Assembly (NCBI RefSeq): GCF_902459775.1
Contig: NZ_CABPSQ010000012.1
Location: 62,001 to 126,000 of the forward strand
Origin: Pandoraea captiosa
GTDB taxonomy: Bacteria > Pseudomonadota > Gammaproteobacteria > Burkholderiales > Burkholderiaceae
Length of the DNA: 64,000 nucleotides
Direction of reading: 5' to 3'
The notes beneath the pieces are model-generated. The model was not told where the DNA came from. It saw only the letters and a list, made by a program, of their open reading frames with translations, and made no database searches. A program made the position numbers and the translations under genes. Position 1 is the first letter of the stretch. Every line of letters begins with the position of its first letter. Shown here in pieces: positions 33,769 through 43,408 of this stretch.

Positions 33769-35265
33769 TCAGAAATCCTCCGCGTCGACGTCGTAGTTCG
33801 ACGGCTCCCACCGAATGGCCAGCAATGCCAGCAAGCCGACGGCAGGCGCCACGGCGATCACCCAGAAGACTTTCGTCGACAGCGCGGCGGCCAGTACCGG
33901 GAACAGGAACAGCGAGACGGTGGAGCTGGCGCGCATGAGCGTCTGGTTAAAACCCACGCCTACGCCACGCAGCGACGTCGGATAGCTCAGTGACGCGAAC
34001 GTCATCGAATGCGCCCCCGGCCCAAAGCCCTGCCCCAGCAGGAACAATGCGAGGAAGCCCAGCGCCCAGGCCACTTGCCCTGCGCCGGCGGGCTTGCCCA
34101 CGAGCGCGAGGCCGACGAGCGCCGTCAACTGGAACGCATAACCGAGCACCGTCAATTTCCACGCACCGACCTTCGGTACCAGACGCACGCCCAGCAGCCC
34201 GCCCGTGAATGCGAACAACAGATTCAGCGCCAGCGACATCAGAATCGTGGTGAGCATCGATTGCGCAAGGAAGCTCGCGATAATCACCGGCAAACCGAAC
34301 GCCACTGCGTTGTACGCGAACGACGAGGCAACGGCGATAACGGTCGCGAGGGTGGTACGACGCAGGTAAACGCCCTTGAGCAGCTTGCCGTAATTGCTCC
34401 ACGCCGCCGGCCGTTTCGGTGCAACGCGCTCAGCATCCCGGGCAACGACCGCATCGATACCGTACGAACGCTTGAGGATTTTCGCGGCGGCTTCCAGGTC
34501 GCCCTGATTGGCGGCCCAGACCGGCGATTCGCTCATGTAGCGGCTGCGAACGGCAATGATCGCCAGCGCCGGGATCGCGCCGAAACCGAGAATGATGCGC
34601 CAGAGCAGCGCGCTATGCGACGCCGGCAGCACCGAGTAACACAGCAGCACGAGCAGATAGGACCCACAGATGGCCGCGTACCAGGTCGGGCACCACATCG
34701 CCACCCGCGCCGCCTTGTTGCCACGCCCCTTGAGCTTCGAGAATTCGGCGAGGAACGCCATGGCGACCGGCAAGTCGATGCCCACGCCCAGCCCCATCAC
34801 GAAACGCGCGCCCGCGAGCACATACTCGTTCGGTGCCAGCGCGCAGGCGATGGCCGCGAACACGAAGCACAGCATGTCGGCCATGAACACGCGATAGCGG
34901 CCGATACGGTCGGTAAAGTAGCCTCCGAGGAACGCCCCAACGATCGCACCGAACGTGATCGCGGATGCCACCATGCCCGTGCCTGCCGGGGTGAGCTGGA
35001 ATTCACGGGCAACGTCTTTCAGACCGAAGGCGAGCGCGCCGAGGTCATACGCGTCGAGGAATACCCCGCCAAGGGCGATGGCCACGATCCAGCGAGCGTT
35101 CGATACGCGAGCGCCGCCCTCATTGACGAGTTGGGCGACATCGGCAGCGGAACGGATGACGGCAGGACCACCGGCAGATGTGCTGGAAGGAGCGGAAGCA
35201 CCAGACGCGGCGGTAGCGCCTGACGATGCCGAAGCGGTGGAAGAGAGGGAGACGTCGACTGACAT
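33769..35265 (-). CDS. MFS transporter, sugar/metabolite porter type
   Basis: A 498-residue major facilitator with 12 membrane helices after a 55-residue Ser/Ala-rich N-terminus. Markers: GGVFLDAYDLGALAF in helix 1, GGYFTDRIGRYRVF (motif A), GLGVGIDLPVAMAFLAEF in helix 4 and SRYMSESPVW at the start of the central loop, all typical of the sugar-porter (SP) and related acid-porter groups. The substrate is unknown. A single gene; its promoter region lies in the 490-bp gap at 35266-35755. Confidence 0.85.
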   Translation of the reverse strand: MSVDVSLSSTASASSGATAASGASAPSSTSAGGPAVIRSAADVAQLVNEGGARVSNARWIVAIALGGVFLDAYDLGALAFGLKDVAREFQLTPAGTGMVASAITFGAIVGAFLGGYFTDRIGRYRVFMADMLCFVFAAIACALAPNEYVLAGARFVMGLGVGIDLPVAMAFLAEFSKLKGRGNKAARVAMWCPTWYAAICGSYLLVLLCYSVLPASHSALLWRIILGFGAIPALAIIAVRSRYMSESPVWAANQGDLEAAAKILKRSYGIDAVVARDAERVAPKRPAAWSNYGKLLKGVYLRRTTLATVIAVASSFAYNAVAFGLPVIIASFLAQSMLTTILMSLALNLLFAFTGGLLGVRLVPKVGAWKLTVLGYAFQLTALVGLALVGKPAGAGQVAWALGFLALFLLGQGFGPGAHSMTFASLSYPTSLRGVGVGFNQTLMRASSTVSLFLFPVLAAALSTKVFWVIAVAPAVGLLALLAIRWEPSNYDVDAEDF

Positions 35266-35755
35266 GAACGGAACCGGGAAATACAGACACCAAAGATCGC
35301 GATGTTACCGCTTGGTACTGACATCGCCCAAGTGCTTTCTGGTTATATGCTTAGACGATTCCCCCCGCCGCCCGCCATCGGCACGTGATTAAGCACCAAT
35401 AAGCCACACCGGAATCCCAAAAAATGAGCGAATCCCGCTCACACGTTAAGCAATCGCAGAGCATGGCCCCACGTCTCACCGGACGGGAATATGATCGAGG
35501 GAAGTTTCAAATCGGGCGCGTCGCGCCGCAAACCCGCGTCGTTGCGGGAGATTGCGCCTGCCGAAGTCGTAACGGTTCTCTTAACGGTTCTCTTTACAGA
35601 CGCTTACCTTTTCTTACAGCAAAAAGGTCTGCGGAACCCTACATTCCGCATCGTGGTCGCAATAGATGTGCCACATGGTGCGCCAACCGACGCATGCCAG
35701 CGCGCGGGGCACACTGAGAAGAATCAACACCTCACGCTCACGAGGACGATCCAAA
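35266..35755. other. Non-coding gap with a 12-bp direct repeat
   Basis: No supported gene. TAACGGTTCTCT occurs twice in tandem (35570-35581, 35582-35593), followed by TTACAG at 35593-35598 and again at 35614-35619. It is about 170 bp upstream of the glycine-zipper lipoprotein gene and could be a regulator site. Confidence 0.45.
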
Positions 35756-36283
35756 ATGAAGATGAAAGCACTTACGGGAATCAGCGCGGCCATGGCCGCT
35801 GTCATGTTGGCCGGTTGCGTGGCTCCGGGCCAGCAATACGGTGGCTACCAGCAACCGGGTTACCAACAGGGCTATCAGCAGGGATACCAGCAACCCGGCT
35901 ATCAACAGGGTTACCAGCAGGGCTACCAACAACCGCAGCAACAAGGTGCGCTGTACGGCACGGTCCAGTCGATCGAACAACTCAACGGCCCGAACAACAG
36001 CCCGAACATTCTCGGGACGGTGCTGGGCGCGGCCGCCGGCGGCCTGCTGGGCAACACCATGGGCGGCGGACGCGGTCGCACGGCAACCACCATCGCGGGC
36101 GCAGCCCTCGGCGGCATTGCGGGCAACCGCATCGAGAACAGCATGGGCGAACCGAACGTGCTCTACCGCATTACCGTGCGCCTGGACGACGGCCGTGTCG
36201 CCACGGTCACACAAGCGCCGCCGCTGCGCGTACAGCAAGGCCAGCGCGCCGCCATCTCGAACGACGTGGTGTACCCGTACTGA
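35756..36283 (+). CDS. Glycine-zipper outer-membrane lipoprotein (SlyB/Pcp-like) with YQQ repeats
   Basis: A 175-residue lipoprotein. The signal (1-20) ends in lipobox MLAGC (Cys21). Residues about 28-62 are a Tyr/Gln/Gly repeat (GYQQ units with Pro variants) encoded by tandem DNA repeats. Then comes YGTVQSIEQLN, a glycine zipper (GTVLGAAAGGLLGNTMGGGRGRT and AGAALGGIAGNRIE), and a C-terminal beta domain. SlyB/Pcp relatives are outer-membrane proteins that support membrane integrity. Start ATG at 35756 with GAGG 10 bases upstream. Followed by an 18-bp stem terminator. Confidence 0.9.
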   Translation: MKMKALTGISAAMAAVMLAGCVAPGQQYGGYQQPGYQQGYQQGYQQPGYQQGYQQGYQQPQQQGALYGTVQSIEQLNGPNNSPNILGTVLGAAAGGLLGNTMGGGRGRTATTIAGAALGGIAGNRIENSMGEPNVLYRITVRLDDGRVATVTQAPPLRVQQGQRAAISNDVVYPY

Positions 36284-36307
36284 TCAGCACAGCAGCATCC
36301 CCCGCTC

Positions 36308-36353
36308 AACGCCAACGCCCGCCGGCAGTTCCCTCCGGCGGGCGTTGGCGTTT
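36308..36353 (+). terminator. Intrinsic terminator with an 18-bp perfect stem
   Basis: AACGCCAACGCCCGCCGG pairs perfectly with its complement at 36335-36352 across a nine-base loop. The T-tail is short (TTT). Confidence 0.85.
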
Positions 36354-36682
36354 ACACGCTGTCGCTGTCGCCGTCATTTACACAATCTCGTGGATACCTG
36401 AAAGGAATGGCGCTCGGGCATATGCGGGAGACACCTGGGGGAAGACGGCGAAGGGAATCGCTAAAAAAACAACGAATCGGCCCGCAAGGCGACAATGGGG
36501 GACCGGCCGGGGGACGCCCGGGGGACGGCGGCGAACCATAATTGGCGCCGCAACGCGCGTCATACGCAAAGCGAAATTGACCTGCTAAGATACGCGCGAA
36601 AATCGGTGCGACCATCGGAGGGCCCCCGCCGTTCCGGAACTTTGTCGAGTCCGTCAGTTACCGCTACCCTTCGAATTCCGTC
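36354..36682. other. Leader/promoter region of the EPS locus
   Basis: About 330 bp with no supported gene. It carries runs such as GGGGGACCGGCCGGGGGACGCCCGGGGGAC near 36493-36525, in which GGGGAC recurs. No clear promoter hexamers; it must hold the WcaJ-like gene's promoter. Confidence 0.35.
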
Positions 36683-38098
36683 ATGTCGACTCAGACGACC
36701 TACCACCATCGGCTTTTCATGGCGATGGTCGGCGGCTTCAGTGCAGTACTCAACGCGGGCGCCTTCTTCACTGTCCTGCGGATCAACGGTCATAACCCGT
36801 ACACCCCTTACGGTCTGACGCTGGTGTGCGCGCTCGGGGCCACGGCGTTCGTCGTGTTCGCGCGCTTTCATCTGATCGCAAGCGCGCGCAACCTCACCTG
36901 GATGCTCGGTCGCGGCGCCATGCGCTGGTGCCGTGTGCTGATCGCCGTCATCGTTTTGCTGTTTCTCACCTACGAGAGCACCGAAAGCGTGCGCATGATG
37001 GTCGTCCAGTGGATATTGCTCGCGTTGCCGCTGCAAATGGTCGGTCTCGCCGTATCCCGCGGCATGGCCCACAGCATCAACAACGCCCCCGGCAACCAAC
37101 GTCGTGCGGCATTCTTCGGCCTGGGACCTGAGGCGCGCAAGCTGAATCTGCGTCTGCAACGCTCGCCGATTCTCGGCATTCAGGTCGCGGGCTACTACAA
37201 CGAAACCCCGATCACACCGCAGGACGGCGAAGTCCTGCCGCCTTACCTCGGCCGCTATGCCGACGCCGCCGCACGCATTCAGGCCAACGAGTACGAAATC
37301 GTCTTCATCGCCATCGGACAGCAGGACAACAAGGAACTCACCAGCGAAATCGTGCACCGCCTTTACGATTCGACGGCGTCCATTTACCTGCTGCCCGAGT
37401 TCAACTTCCCTGGCGACATGCCCATGACGAGCACCGACCTTGCCGGCGTGCCGCTCCTGGCATTGCACGACATCGCCGTTCAGGGCCTGCTGCGCATGAT
37501 CAAGCGCGGCATCGATCTGGTGGGCGCGTCGGTCATTCTGGTGTTGCTCAGCCCCGTCATGGTGGCCGTCGCGATTGCCGTGCGACTCGACTCACCCGGC
37601 CCGATCCTGTTCCGTCAGCGCCGCTATGGCGAGCGCGGCGAGCCGATCGTCATCCACAAATTCCGCTCGATGCGTGTAATTCAGCCGGAAGACGCGGCCG
37701 CCGCCGCGACCGGCGGTCTGCGGCAAGCGCACGCGGGCGACAGCCGGATCACACCGGTCGGCAGGCATTTACGCCGCACCTCGCTGGATGAATTGCCGCA
37801 GTTGTTCGACGTGCTTGCCGGCTCGATGAGCCTTGTCGGCCCGCGGCCGCATGCGGAAGAGCACAACGAAATGTATCGACGCATGATTCCCGGCTACATG
37901 TTGCGTCACAGTGTGAAGCCTGGCATTACGGGATGGGCGCAGATCAACGGTCTGCGAGGCGAGACCGACACACCGGACAAGATGCAGCGCCGCGTGGAAT
38001 ACGATCGCTACTACATCACGCACTGGTCGTTGTGGCTCGACATCAAGATTCTGCTCAAGACGATTCCCGTAATGGTCACGGGACGCAATGCCGTCTGA
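36683..38098 (+). CDS. Undecaprenyl-phosphate sugar-1-phosphate transferase (WcaJ-like)
   Basis: A 471-residue polyprenyl glycosylphosphotransferase that starts polysaccharide repeat units by moving a sugar-1-phosphate onto undecaprenyl phosphate. Four N-terminal helices (about 10-130) and a cytoplasmic Rossmann-like domain (AAFFGLGPEARKLNLRL, about 150-270) lead to a re-entrant helix and the catalytic domain: KRGIDLVGASVILVLLSPVM, FRQRRYGERGEPIVIHKFRSM, TSLDELPQLFDVLAGSMSLVGPRPH, HSVKPGITGWAQINGLRGE. The sugar, often glucose or galactose, is not determinable. First gene of the EPS locus. Confidence 0.93.
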   Translation: MSTQTTYHHRLFMAMVGGFSAVLNAGAFFTVLRINGHNPYTPYGLTLVCALGATAFVVFARFHLIASARNLTWMLGRGAMRWCRVLIAVIVLLFLTYESTESVRMMVVQWILLALPLQMVGLAVSRGMAHSINNAPGNQRRAAFFGLGPEARKLNLRLQRSPILGIQVAGYYNETPITPQDGEVLPPYLGRYADAAARIQANEYEIVFIAIGQQDNKELTSEIVHRLYDSTASIYLLPEFNFPGDMPMTSTDLAGVPLLALHDIAVQGLLRMIKRGIDLVGASVILVLLSPVMVAVAIAVRLDSPGPILFRQRRYGERGEPIVIHKFRSMRVIQPEDAAAAATGGLRQAHAGDSRITPVGRHLRRTSLDELPQLFDVLAGSMSLVGPRPHAEEHNEMYRRMIPGYMLRHSVKPGITGWAQINGLRGETDTPDKMQRRVEYDRYYITHWSLWLDIKILLKTIPVMVTGRNAV

Positions 38099-38215
38099 CC
38101 CTGAATCGCGACGTGCAAGCTGCGCCAGTCGTACGTGTCGTCCTTCGCGGCATGTTCTCTCGGGAATGCCTCCCGAGGATAATCGCTAAGGACGACGAAT
38201 CATATTGACTTCAGC

Positions 38216-39031
38216 TCATTCGCGACCGAGCGCACGCCACTGTCGCCAGCAAATGCCGATAAACCGCCGGTCTTCGACGAGATAACGACGCCACATGCGA
38301 CCCGGGTCCTGCAAGATGCGGTACATCCATTCGCACCCGGTGCGTTGCATCCATTTCGGTGCGCGCTTTTGCATGCCGGCGGCAAACTCGATGGCGGCGC
38401 CCACGCACAGCATGACACCCCCCGGCATGGTGCTCGCATATGCCATCGCCCACCGCTCCTGCTTGGGCATTCCCAGACAGACGAAGATGAGATCGGGGGC
38501 GAGTTCGCGAACGCGCTGTGCGATTTCCTGGCCTTCGGCCCCGGTCGGATCGAACGTCATCGAGGGAATCAGCAGCGTGAAGTCCAGCCCGGGAAATCGC
38601 TGTGAGAGCCCCGCATCGAGTTGCGCCTCCTGCCCGGGGCGACCACCGACGAACACCGCTTTGCGGCCCGACGCGCGCGCACGATCGCACAGGGCAGGCA
38701 GCAAGTCGGCGCCGGTCACGCGCCCCGGTAGCGGGCGGCCGAACAGACGACTTGCCCAGATGATCGGCATGCCGTCGGCAAAAAGGAAATCGGCGTTGCG
38801 ATATTCCCGCTTGAATTCGGGCAGCACGTCCAGACGCACGATGTGGTCGACGTTCGGCGTCACCACGATGCGCGAGCGTCCGTCGCGAAGCGCGGCGGCG
38901 TGCGTGAGTACGTCGACGGCCTGCTCGAACGGCACGGCAGCGATGTTCAGACCGAACAGCGCGACATTGGGCTCGAAGACGTCGCGCGCGACAGTTTGCG
39001 TTGCAGCTTTCAGTTCAGTGTCATGGCTCAT
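38216..39031 (-). CDS. WecG/TagA/CpsF family glycosyltransferase
   Basis: A 271-residue GT26 enzyme that adds the second sugar to an undecaprenyl-linked precursor (ManNAc or ManNAcA-type in WecG and TagA; glucose-type in others). Motifs: VTPNVDHIVRL, ADFLFADGMPIIWASRLFGRPLPGRVTGADLLP, DLIFVCLGMPKQERW and CVGAAIEFAAGMQKRAPKWMQRTGCEWMYRI. The start at 39031 has no strong ribosome site. It is convergent with the WcaJ-like gene across 117 bp and divergent from the GMC gene. Confidence 0.92.
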   Translation of the reverse strand: MSHDTELKAATQTVARDVFEPNVALFGLNIAAVPFEQAVDVLTHAAALRDGRSRIVVTPNVDHIVRLDVLPEFKREYRNADFLFADGMPIIWASRLFGRPLPGRVTGADLLPALCDRARASGRKAVFVGGRPGQEAQLDAGLSQRFPGLDFTLLIPSMTFDPTGAEGQEIAQRVRELAPDLIFVCLGMPKQERWAMAYASTMPGGVMLCVGAAIEFAAGMQKRAPKWMQRTGCEWMYRILQDPGRMWRRYLVEDRRFIGICWRQWRALGRE

Positions 39032-39277
39032 GACCTATCGTGTTCCCCTTATCCTGCAAATCCAACCGATCCCGCACGCCTTCGTCGTCCAGTCGTACCG
39101 GCGACGTTTCATGGCAGGCACGATAGTAGCAGCGCGCACGCCTTGCGTCAGTGACACTTTTCGCCGGATGTCGCGGATGTCGCGACGACATGACGGTGAA
39201 CGAACCATTGGCGAGACTTCGCGTGACGACGTCGCCGATCCGCTACCATCGCAGCGGCCGAACGTGCTGCCTGACAC

Positions 39278-39325
39278 GGTCCATCCATTCGTCCATCCAT
39301 CGGTCCATCTATTGGTCAATCTATT
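39278..39325. repeat. 12-bp tandem repeat, four copies, in the EPS locus
   Basis: Units close to GGTCCATCCATT follow one another: ggtccatccatt, cgtccatccatc, ggtccatctatt, ggtcaatctatt. The array ends 36 bp before the GMC start, in the 330-bp divergent gap (39032-39361), which holds no other gene. Confidence 0.7.
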
Positions 39326-39361
39326 CGCCCGCCGCGCGAGTGCAGCGGGTGGCTGCCACCC

Positions 39362-41098
39362 ATGATCCTCGACGCCCACGACATTCCTTCCGGCACCGAG
39401 CTGCAAGCCGACCTTTGCATCGCCGGTGCCGGCGCAGCCGGCATAACGCTGGCGCTCGCCCTTGAAGCGAGCGGGCTCGACGTGATCCTGCTCGAGAGCG
39501 GCAGCGACGTCGCGGAGCCCGCCATCCAGCGGCTCTACACCGGCACCGTGGAAGACGCTCGCCTGCACCCGCCTGCCGAGAGCTACCGCGTGCGACGCTT
39601 CGGCGGCTCCACCACGCTGTGGGGCGGGCGCTGCATGCCGCTCGACGCCATCGATTTCGAACCCCGCGACTATATTGCGCACAGCGGCTGGCCCATCGGG
39701 CTGGACGCCTTGACCCCCTGGTATTCGCAAGCGAACGCACTGTGCGAGGCCGGCGAGTTTGCGTACACCGCGGAGCAGGCCTTCCCCAACGCATCGAACC
39801 CGTCGCGCCCGATGATCGGCAATTTCGACAGCGATGTGTTCTCGACGAATACGCTGGAACGGTTCAGTTGTCCGACGAATTTCGGCGACCGTTATCGCGC
39901 ACGACTGGCGAAAGGTCGCGTGCGTGTCGTTCAACATGCCAACCTTTGCCATCTGCCGACGCAACAGGGGACGCCGCGCCTCGTCGGTCCGGCCCAGGTG
40001 AAGACACTCGACGGCAAGCCCTTCACGGTCGCGGCGCGCGCCTACGTGCTGGCGGCCGGGGGTCTCGAGATCCCGCGTCTGCTGCTCAACAGTCCCGGCG
40101 TTAGCGGGCGCGGGCTTGGCAATGCGCACGACGTCGTGGGCCGCTATTACATGAGCCATCTCGCAGGCACTATCGGCACGATCGATCTTTCCGGGGCGAC
40201 ATCCGTCTGGCATGGATACGACGTCTCGGACGACGGGATCTACTGCCGTCGCCGGCTGGCCCTGCGCCCCGATGCGCAGCGCGCGCTGCACGCGGGCAAT
40301 TTCATCGCACGTTTGCATCACCCGCGCATTCCGGACGCCGGACATGGCAACGGCATTCTCTCGGCGCTCTATCTGGCGCGTCCGATCGTGCCGTACGAAT
40401 ACGCGAAACGCCTTTATGGCGATGCGCCGGGGGGCATCGGCAACTGGCTCGCGCATGCGCGCAACGTGATCGTGGACGCCCCCAACACCGTACGCTTTCT
40501 CACCCATTGGGCGATGCGGCGCACGCTGGCCACGCGCAAATTCCCGTCGGTGATCGTGCGTCCGGCCAACCTTCGCTTCAGTCTCGACTTTCACGCCGAA
40601 CAGGTGCCGTACGAAAACAGTCGCGTGACGCTGGGCAACGAGCGCGATGCGCTGGGTATGCGCCGCATTCACATCGACTGGCGCTACACCCCGCAAGACG
40701 TGAGCTCGGTCACGCGCGCCCTCGCGGCGCTCGCACAGGAAATCGAACGCACCGGCGTCGGCCACTTCTCGTACGATCCGGCCGAAGTGGAAGCCGAAAT
40801 GACGCGCTACGGCGCCTACGGCGGCCACCACATCGGCACGGCACGCATGGGCGACGATCCGGCAACCAGCGTGGTCGACGCCAATGGCCGTCTGCATGAA
40901 GCCGACAACGTGTTCATCGCTGGAGCGGCGGTCTTCCCGACGTCCGGGCAGGCCAATCCGACGCTGAGCATCGTGGCGCTCGCCTTGCGCATGGCCGCAC
41001 ATTTGCAGGGACCGGCGAACGTGGCCGCTCTGCCCGCGCCCGCCGCCACAGCCATCGCCTCCGGCTCAGCCTCCTCCTCGCTTTCTCATTCTCAGTGA
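39362..41098 (+). CDS. GMC-type FAD-dependent oxidoreductase in the EPS locus
   Basis: A 578-residue flavoprotein. It has the FAD dinucleotide fold ADLCIAGAGAAGITLALALEASGLDVILLES (residues 16-47), GGSTTLWGGRCMPLD, and the C-terminal GMC signature with the catalytic His in GGHHIGTARMGDDP and FPTSGQANPTLSIVALALRMA. GMC enzymes oxidise alcohols, including sugar hydroxyls. Set between a WecG-like transferase and an epimerase, it may modify a sugar or the finished chain; the substrate is unknown. There is no signal peptide, so it acts in the cytoplasm. Thirteen bases separate it from the epimerase gene. Confidence 0.88.
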   Translation: MILDAHDIPSGTELQADLCIAGAGAAGITLALALEASGLDVILLESGSDVAEPAIQRLYTGTVEDARLHPPAESYRVRRFGGSTTLWGGRCMPLDAIDFEPRDYIAHSGWPIGLDALTPWYSQANALCEAGEFAYTAEQAFPNASNPSRPMIGNFDSDVFSTNTLERFSCPTNFGDRYRARLAKGRVRVVQHANLCHLPTQQGTPRLVGPAQVKTLDGKPFTVAARAYVLAAGGLEIPRLLLNSPGVSGRGLGNAHDVVGRYYMSHLAGTIGTIDLSGATSVWHGYDVSDDGIYCRRRLALRPDAQRALHAGNFIARLHHPRIPDAGHGNGILSALYLARPIVPYEYAKRLYGDAPGGIGNWLAHARNVIVDAPNTVRFLTHWAMRRTLATRKFPSVIVRPANLRFSLDFHAEQVPYENSRVTLGNERDALGMRRIHIDWRYTPQDVSSVTRALAALAQEIERTGVGHFSYDPAEVEAEMTRYGAYGGHHIGTARMGDDPATSVVDANGRLHEADNVFIAGAAVFPTSGQANPTLSIVALALRMAAHLQGPANVAALPAPAATAIASGSASSSLSHSQ

Positions 41099-41111
41099 CC
41101 CCATCCGCCTC

Positions 41112-42053
41112 ATGAAAGCTCGCATCCTCGTTACCGGCGCGACCGGGTTTATCGGTCGGCACATCGTCAGCGCGCTCGCCGCCAGCGATTGGGCCGAGCC
41201 CGTCGCCGCCTCACGCCGCGCGCAAGCCGGCCTGCTCGCCGTAGACGCGCTGTCGTCCGCTTCGCTCGGCGCAGCCCTGGCCAACGTCGACGGCATCGTG
41301 AACTGCGTCGCGGGGTCGCCGGAAACCATCGTGGCGAATGCCCGCGCCTTGCGCGAAGCACTCGATGCCCTCGGCAAGCCACTGCCCACCGTCTACTTCA
41401 GTTCGATGGCGGTCTACGGCACTGCCGAAGGTCACGTCGACGAGTCGGCAGCGCTTGTCGGCGCCAGCCCTTACGGCATGGCGAAAGTCGAGGCGGAGCG
41501 GATGCTGGCGGGGTTACCAGGGCTCACGGTCCTGCGTCCCGGCTGTGTCTACGGAGGCGGCAGCCCGCAGTGGTCCGAGCGCATTGCGCAATTGCTGCTC
41601 GCCGGCCGCCTGGGCGACCTGGGTGCTGCAGGCGACGCCCATAGCAATCTCGTGCATGTCGACGACGTTGTGCAGGTGGCCCTCGAAGCACTGCGTCGCT
41701 CCGAGGCGGCAGGATGCGCGTACAACCTCGCCATGGCCGATGCCCCGCGCTGGAACGACTATTTCGTGGCTTACGCCATGGCGTTGGGTGCGACGCCGGT
41801 CAGGCGCATTGGCGCGCGACGCCTGAAGATCGAGACGAAACTCGTCGCGCCCGCGCTCAAGATCGCCGAGACTCTGGGCGGCAAGATCGGGCTCAAAGGA
41901 TTGCCACCGCCGTTGCCACCGTCGCTCGCGCGGCTTTGGCAGCAGGACATCTGTCTGGATGCCAGCCGGGCACAAAGCACGTTCGGTCTGACGTGGACAC
42001 CGTGGCGCGAGGCAGTGAAAGCCGAGGCGAAAGCCGACGCTGTACGGCGCTGA
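41112..42053 (+). CDS. NAD-dependent sugar epimerase/dehydratase family protein
   Basis: A 313-residue extended short-chain dehydrogenase. It has the NAD motif VTGATGFIGRHIV at residues 7-19, the catalytic Ser in FSSMAVYG, YGMAK (YxxxK) and LRPGCVYGGG. In the EPS locus it probably makes or modifies a nucleotide sugar together with the GMC oxidoreductase, whose gene ends 13 bp upstream. It could equally act on another sterol- or sugar-like alcohol. Convergent with the wzx-like gene. Confidence 0.88.
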   Translation: MKARILVTGATGFIGRHIVSALAASDWAEPVAASRRAQAGLLAVDALSSASLGAALANVDGIVNCVAGSPETIVANARALREALDALGKPLPTVYFSSMAVYGTAEGHVDESAALVGASPYGMAKVEAERMLAGLPGLTVLRPGCVYGGGSPQWSERIAQLLLAGRLGDLGAAGDAHSNLVHVDDVVQVALEALRRSEAAGCAYNLAMADAPRWNDYFVAYAMALGATPVRRIGARRLKIETKLVAPALKIAETLGGKIGLKGLPPPLPPSLARLWQQDICLDASRAQSTFGLTWTPWREAVKAEAKADAVRR

Positions 42054-42066
42054 TGTCGACGCCTTC

Positions 42067-43407
42067 CTAGCGCCCTGCCAGACGACCTGCCGTCCAGCGC
42101 CACAGCGTGGAGAACGGCGACACGCCCAGCAACCGGCGTGCCGCCCACGCGGCGGCGGCACCGTTCACGGCGATCGCCAGCGACGCCGCCACCGACGCGC
42201 CCACGCTACCGCCCATCGGCGCGAGCGCGGCGAGTCCGGCGAGCAACACCACGACCGACACCACGTTGATGCGCATGAGCGAGCGCGTATGGGCCGTCAT
42301 ACCCAGCAACTCCGGCATCGCCGTAAAGCAGGCCGCCGCGATCTGCCCGAGCGCCAGTACGCGCAGCGCACCAGCGCCGTCGTCGAAGCCATGCCCGAAC
42401 AGTCCCAGCAGGAACTGCGGCACAAGCAGCATGCCGAGCGTCACAGGCAAAGCGAGGCATAGCACCAGGCCGATGGCTTGTGCCGCACTGCGCTCCAGCC
42501 CGGCAATGTCCTGACGCGCATACAGGCTTGCGAAACGCGGCGCGGCCATGCCCGTCACGCCACTGATCAGAATGTTCACCACGAGCGCAAGACGCCACGC
42601 CAGTGCAAACAACCCGGTTTCTCGCGACGAGGCCACGATCCCCAGCACGATGGCCGGCGCGGAGGTAATGAGCAGTTTGGTGAGTTCCAGCGAGAACAGC
42701 GATAGCCCCGGCTTCAGCAACCGGTGAATCCTGTCGGGCGCCCCGCCCGACGGCACCTCACGCAGGAATCGTCTCAACAACACCGCCCCGACGATCGCCG
42801 CCAGGGTGAAACTTGCCGCCGTCAGCACCAGCGTATTGGCGACCGTCAGTTTGCCCGTCGCCACCAGTGGGATCGCGGCCACACAGAAGATCGCCGGCCA
42901 CAGCCACGAATAAATCATCTGACTGAAACCCACGCGCTGCAATCCGGCGAGCGCACCGGCAATGGCCGCGCCCAAGTTCTGCGGAATGAAGGAGAGCGCG
43001 CCCAACATGAGCGGCGCCACGAGTTCCGGCTTCCTGAGAATGTCGTTGGCGAAGAGCGCCGCACCCCCTGCGAGCAGCACCGACACGACCACCGAGGCAA
43101 GCAAGACTTGCCCCATGGCACGCCGGATCGTCGGCCGAACGGCGCCCGTTCGCCCGGAAGCCACATCCATGGCCAGTTGCCGTGTCAACGCCTGATCCAT
43201 GCCGAGACGCCCGAACCCCGCGAGCGCGACCATCGTACTGAACACGATGTAGAAGTTGCCGGTCTGCTCGACACCGAGCGCCGCCGCTATCAGCAGATGG
43301 AAACCGTAGCGGCTCGGCAGATCCAGCAAACGCACGCCGAGGCTGATCACGCTGCCGCGAATCATCGAGGCACCGGATTTGCCTGCCGGGGTTTGCGTCT
43401 CGCTCAT
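42067..43407 (-). CDS. Wzx-type polysaccharide flippase (MOP superfamily)
   Basis: A 446-residue polytopic membrane protein with about 12-14 helices. It has SVISLGVRLLDLPSRYGFHLLIAAALG at the N-terminus and LTRQLAMDVASGR after helix 2, features of the PST branch that flips undecaprenyl-PP-linked repeat units. The ATG at 43407 lies one base after the stop of the GH44 gene, so translation is coupled. It is the last gene of a leftward operon wza-wzy-GH44-wzx. Confidence 0.87.
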   Translation of the reverse strand: MSETQTPAGKSGASMIRGSVISLGVRLLDLPSRYGFHLLIAAALGVEQTGNFYIVFSTMVALAGFGRLGMDQALTRQLAMDVASGRTGAVRPTIRRAMGQVLLASVVVSVLLAGGAALFANDILRKPELVAPLMLGALSFIPQNLGAAIAGALAGLQRVGFSQMIYSWLWPAIFCVAAIPLVATGKLTVANTLVLTAASFTLAAIVGAVLLRRFLREVPSGGAPDRIHRLLKPGLSLFSLELTKLLITSAPAIVLGIVASSRETGLFALAWRLALVVNILISGVTGMAAPRFASLYARQDIAGLERSAAQAIGLVLCLALPVTLGMLLVPQFLLGLFGHGFDDGAGALRVLALGQIAAACFTAMPELLGMTAHTRSLMRINVVSVVVLLAGLAALAPMGGSVGASVAASLAIAVNGAAAAWAARRLLGVSPFSTLWRWTAGRLAGR

Positions 43408-43408
43408 G

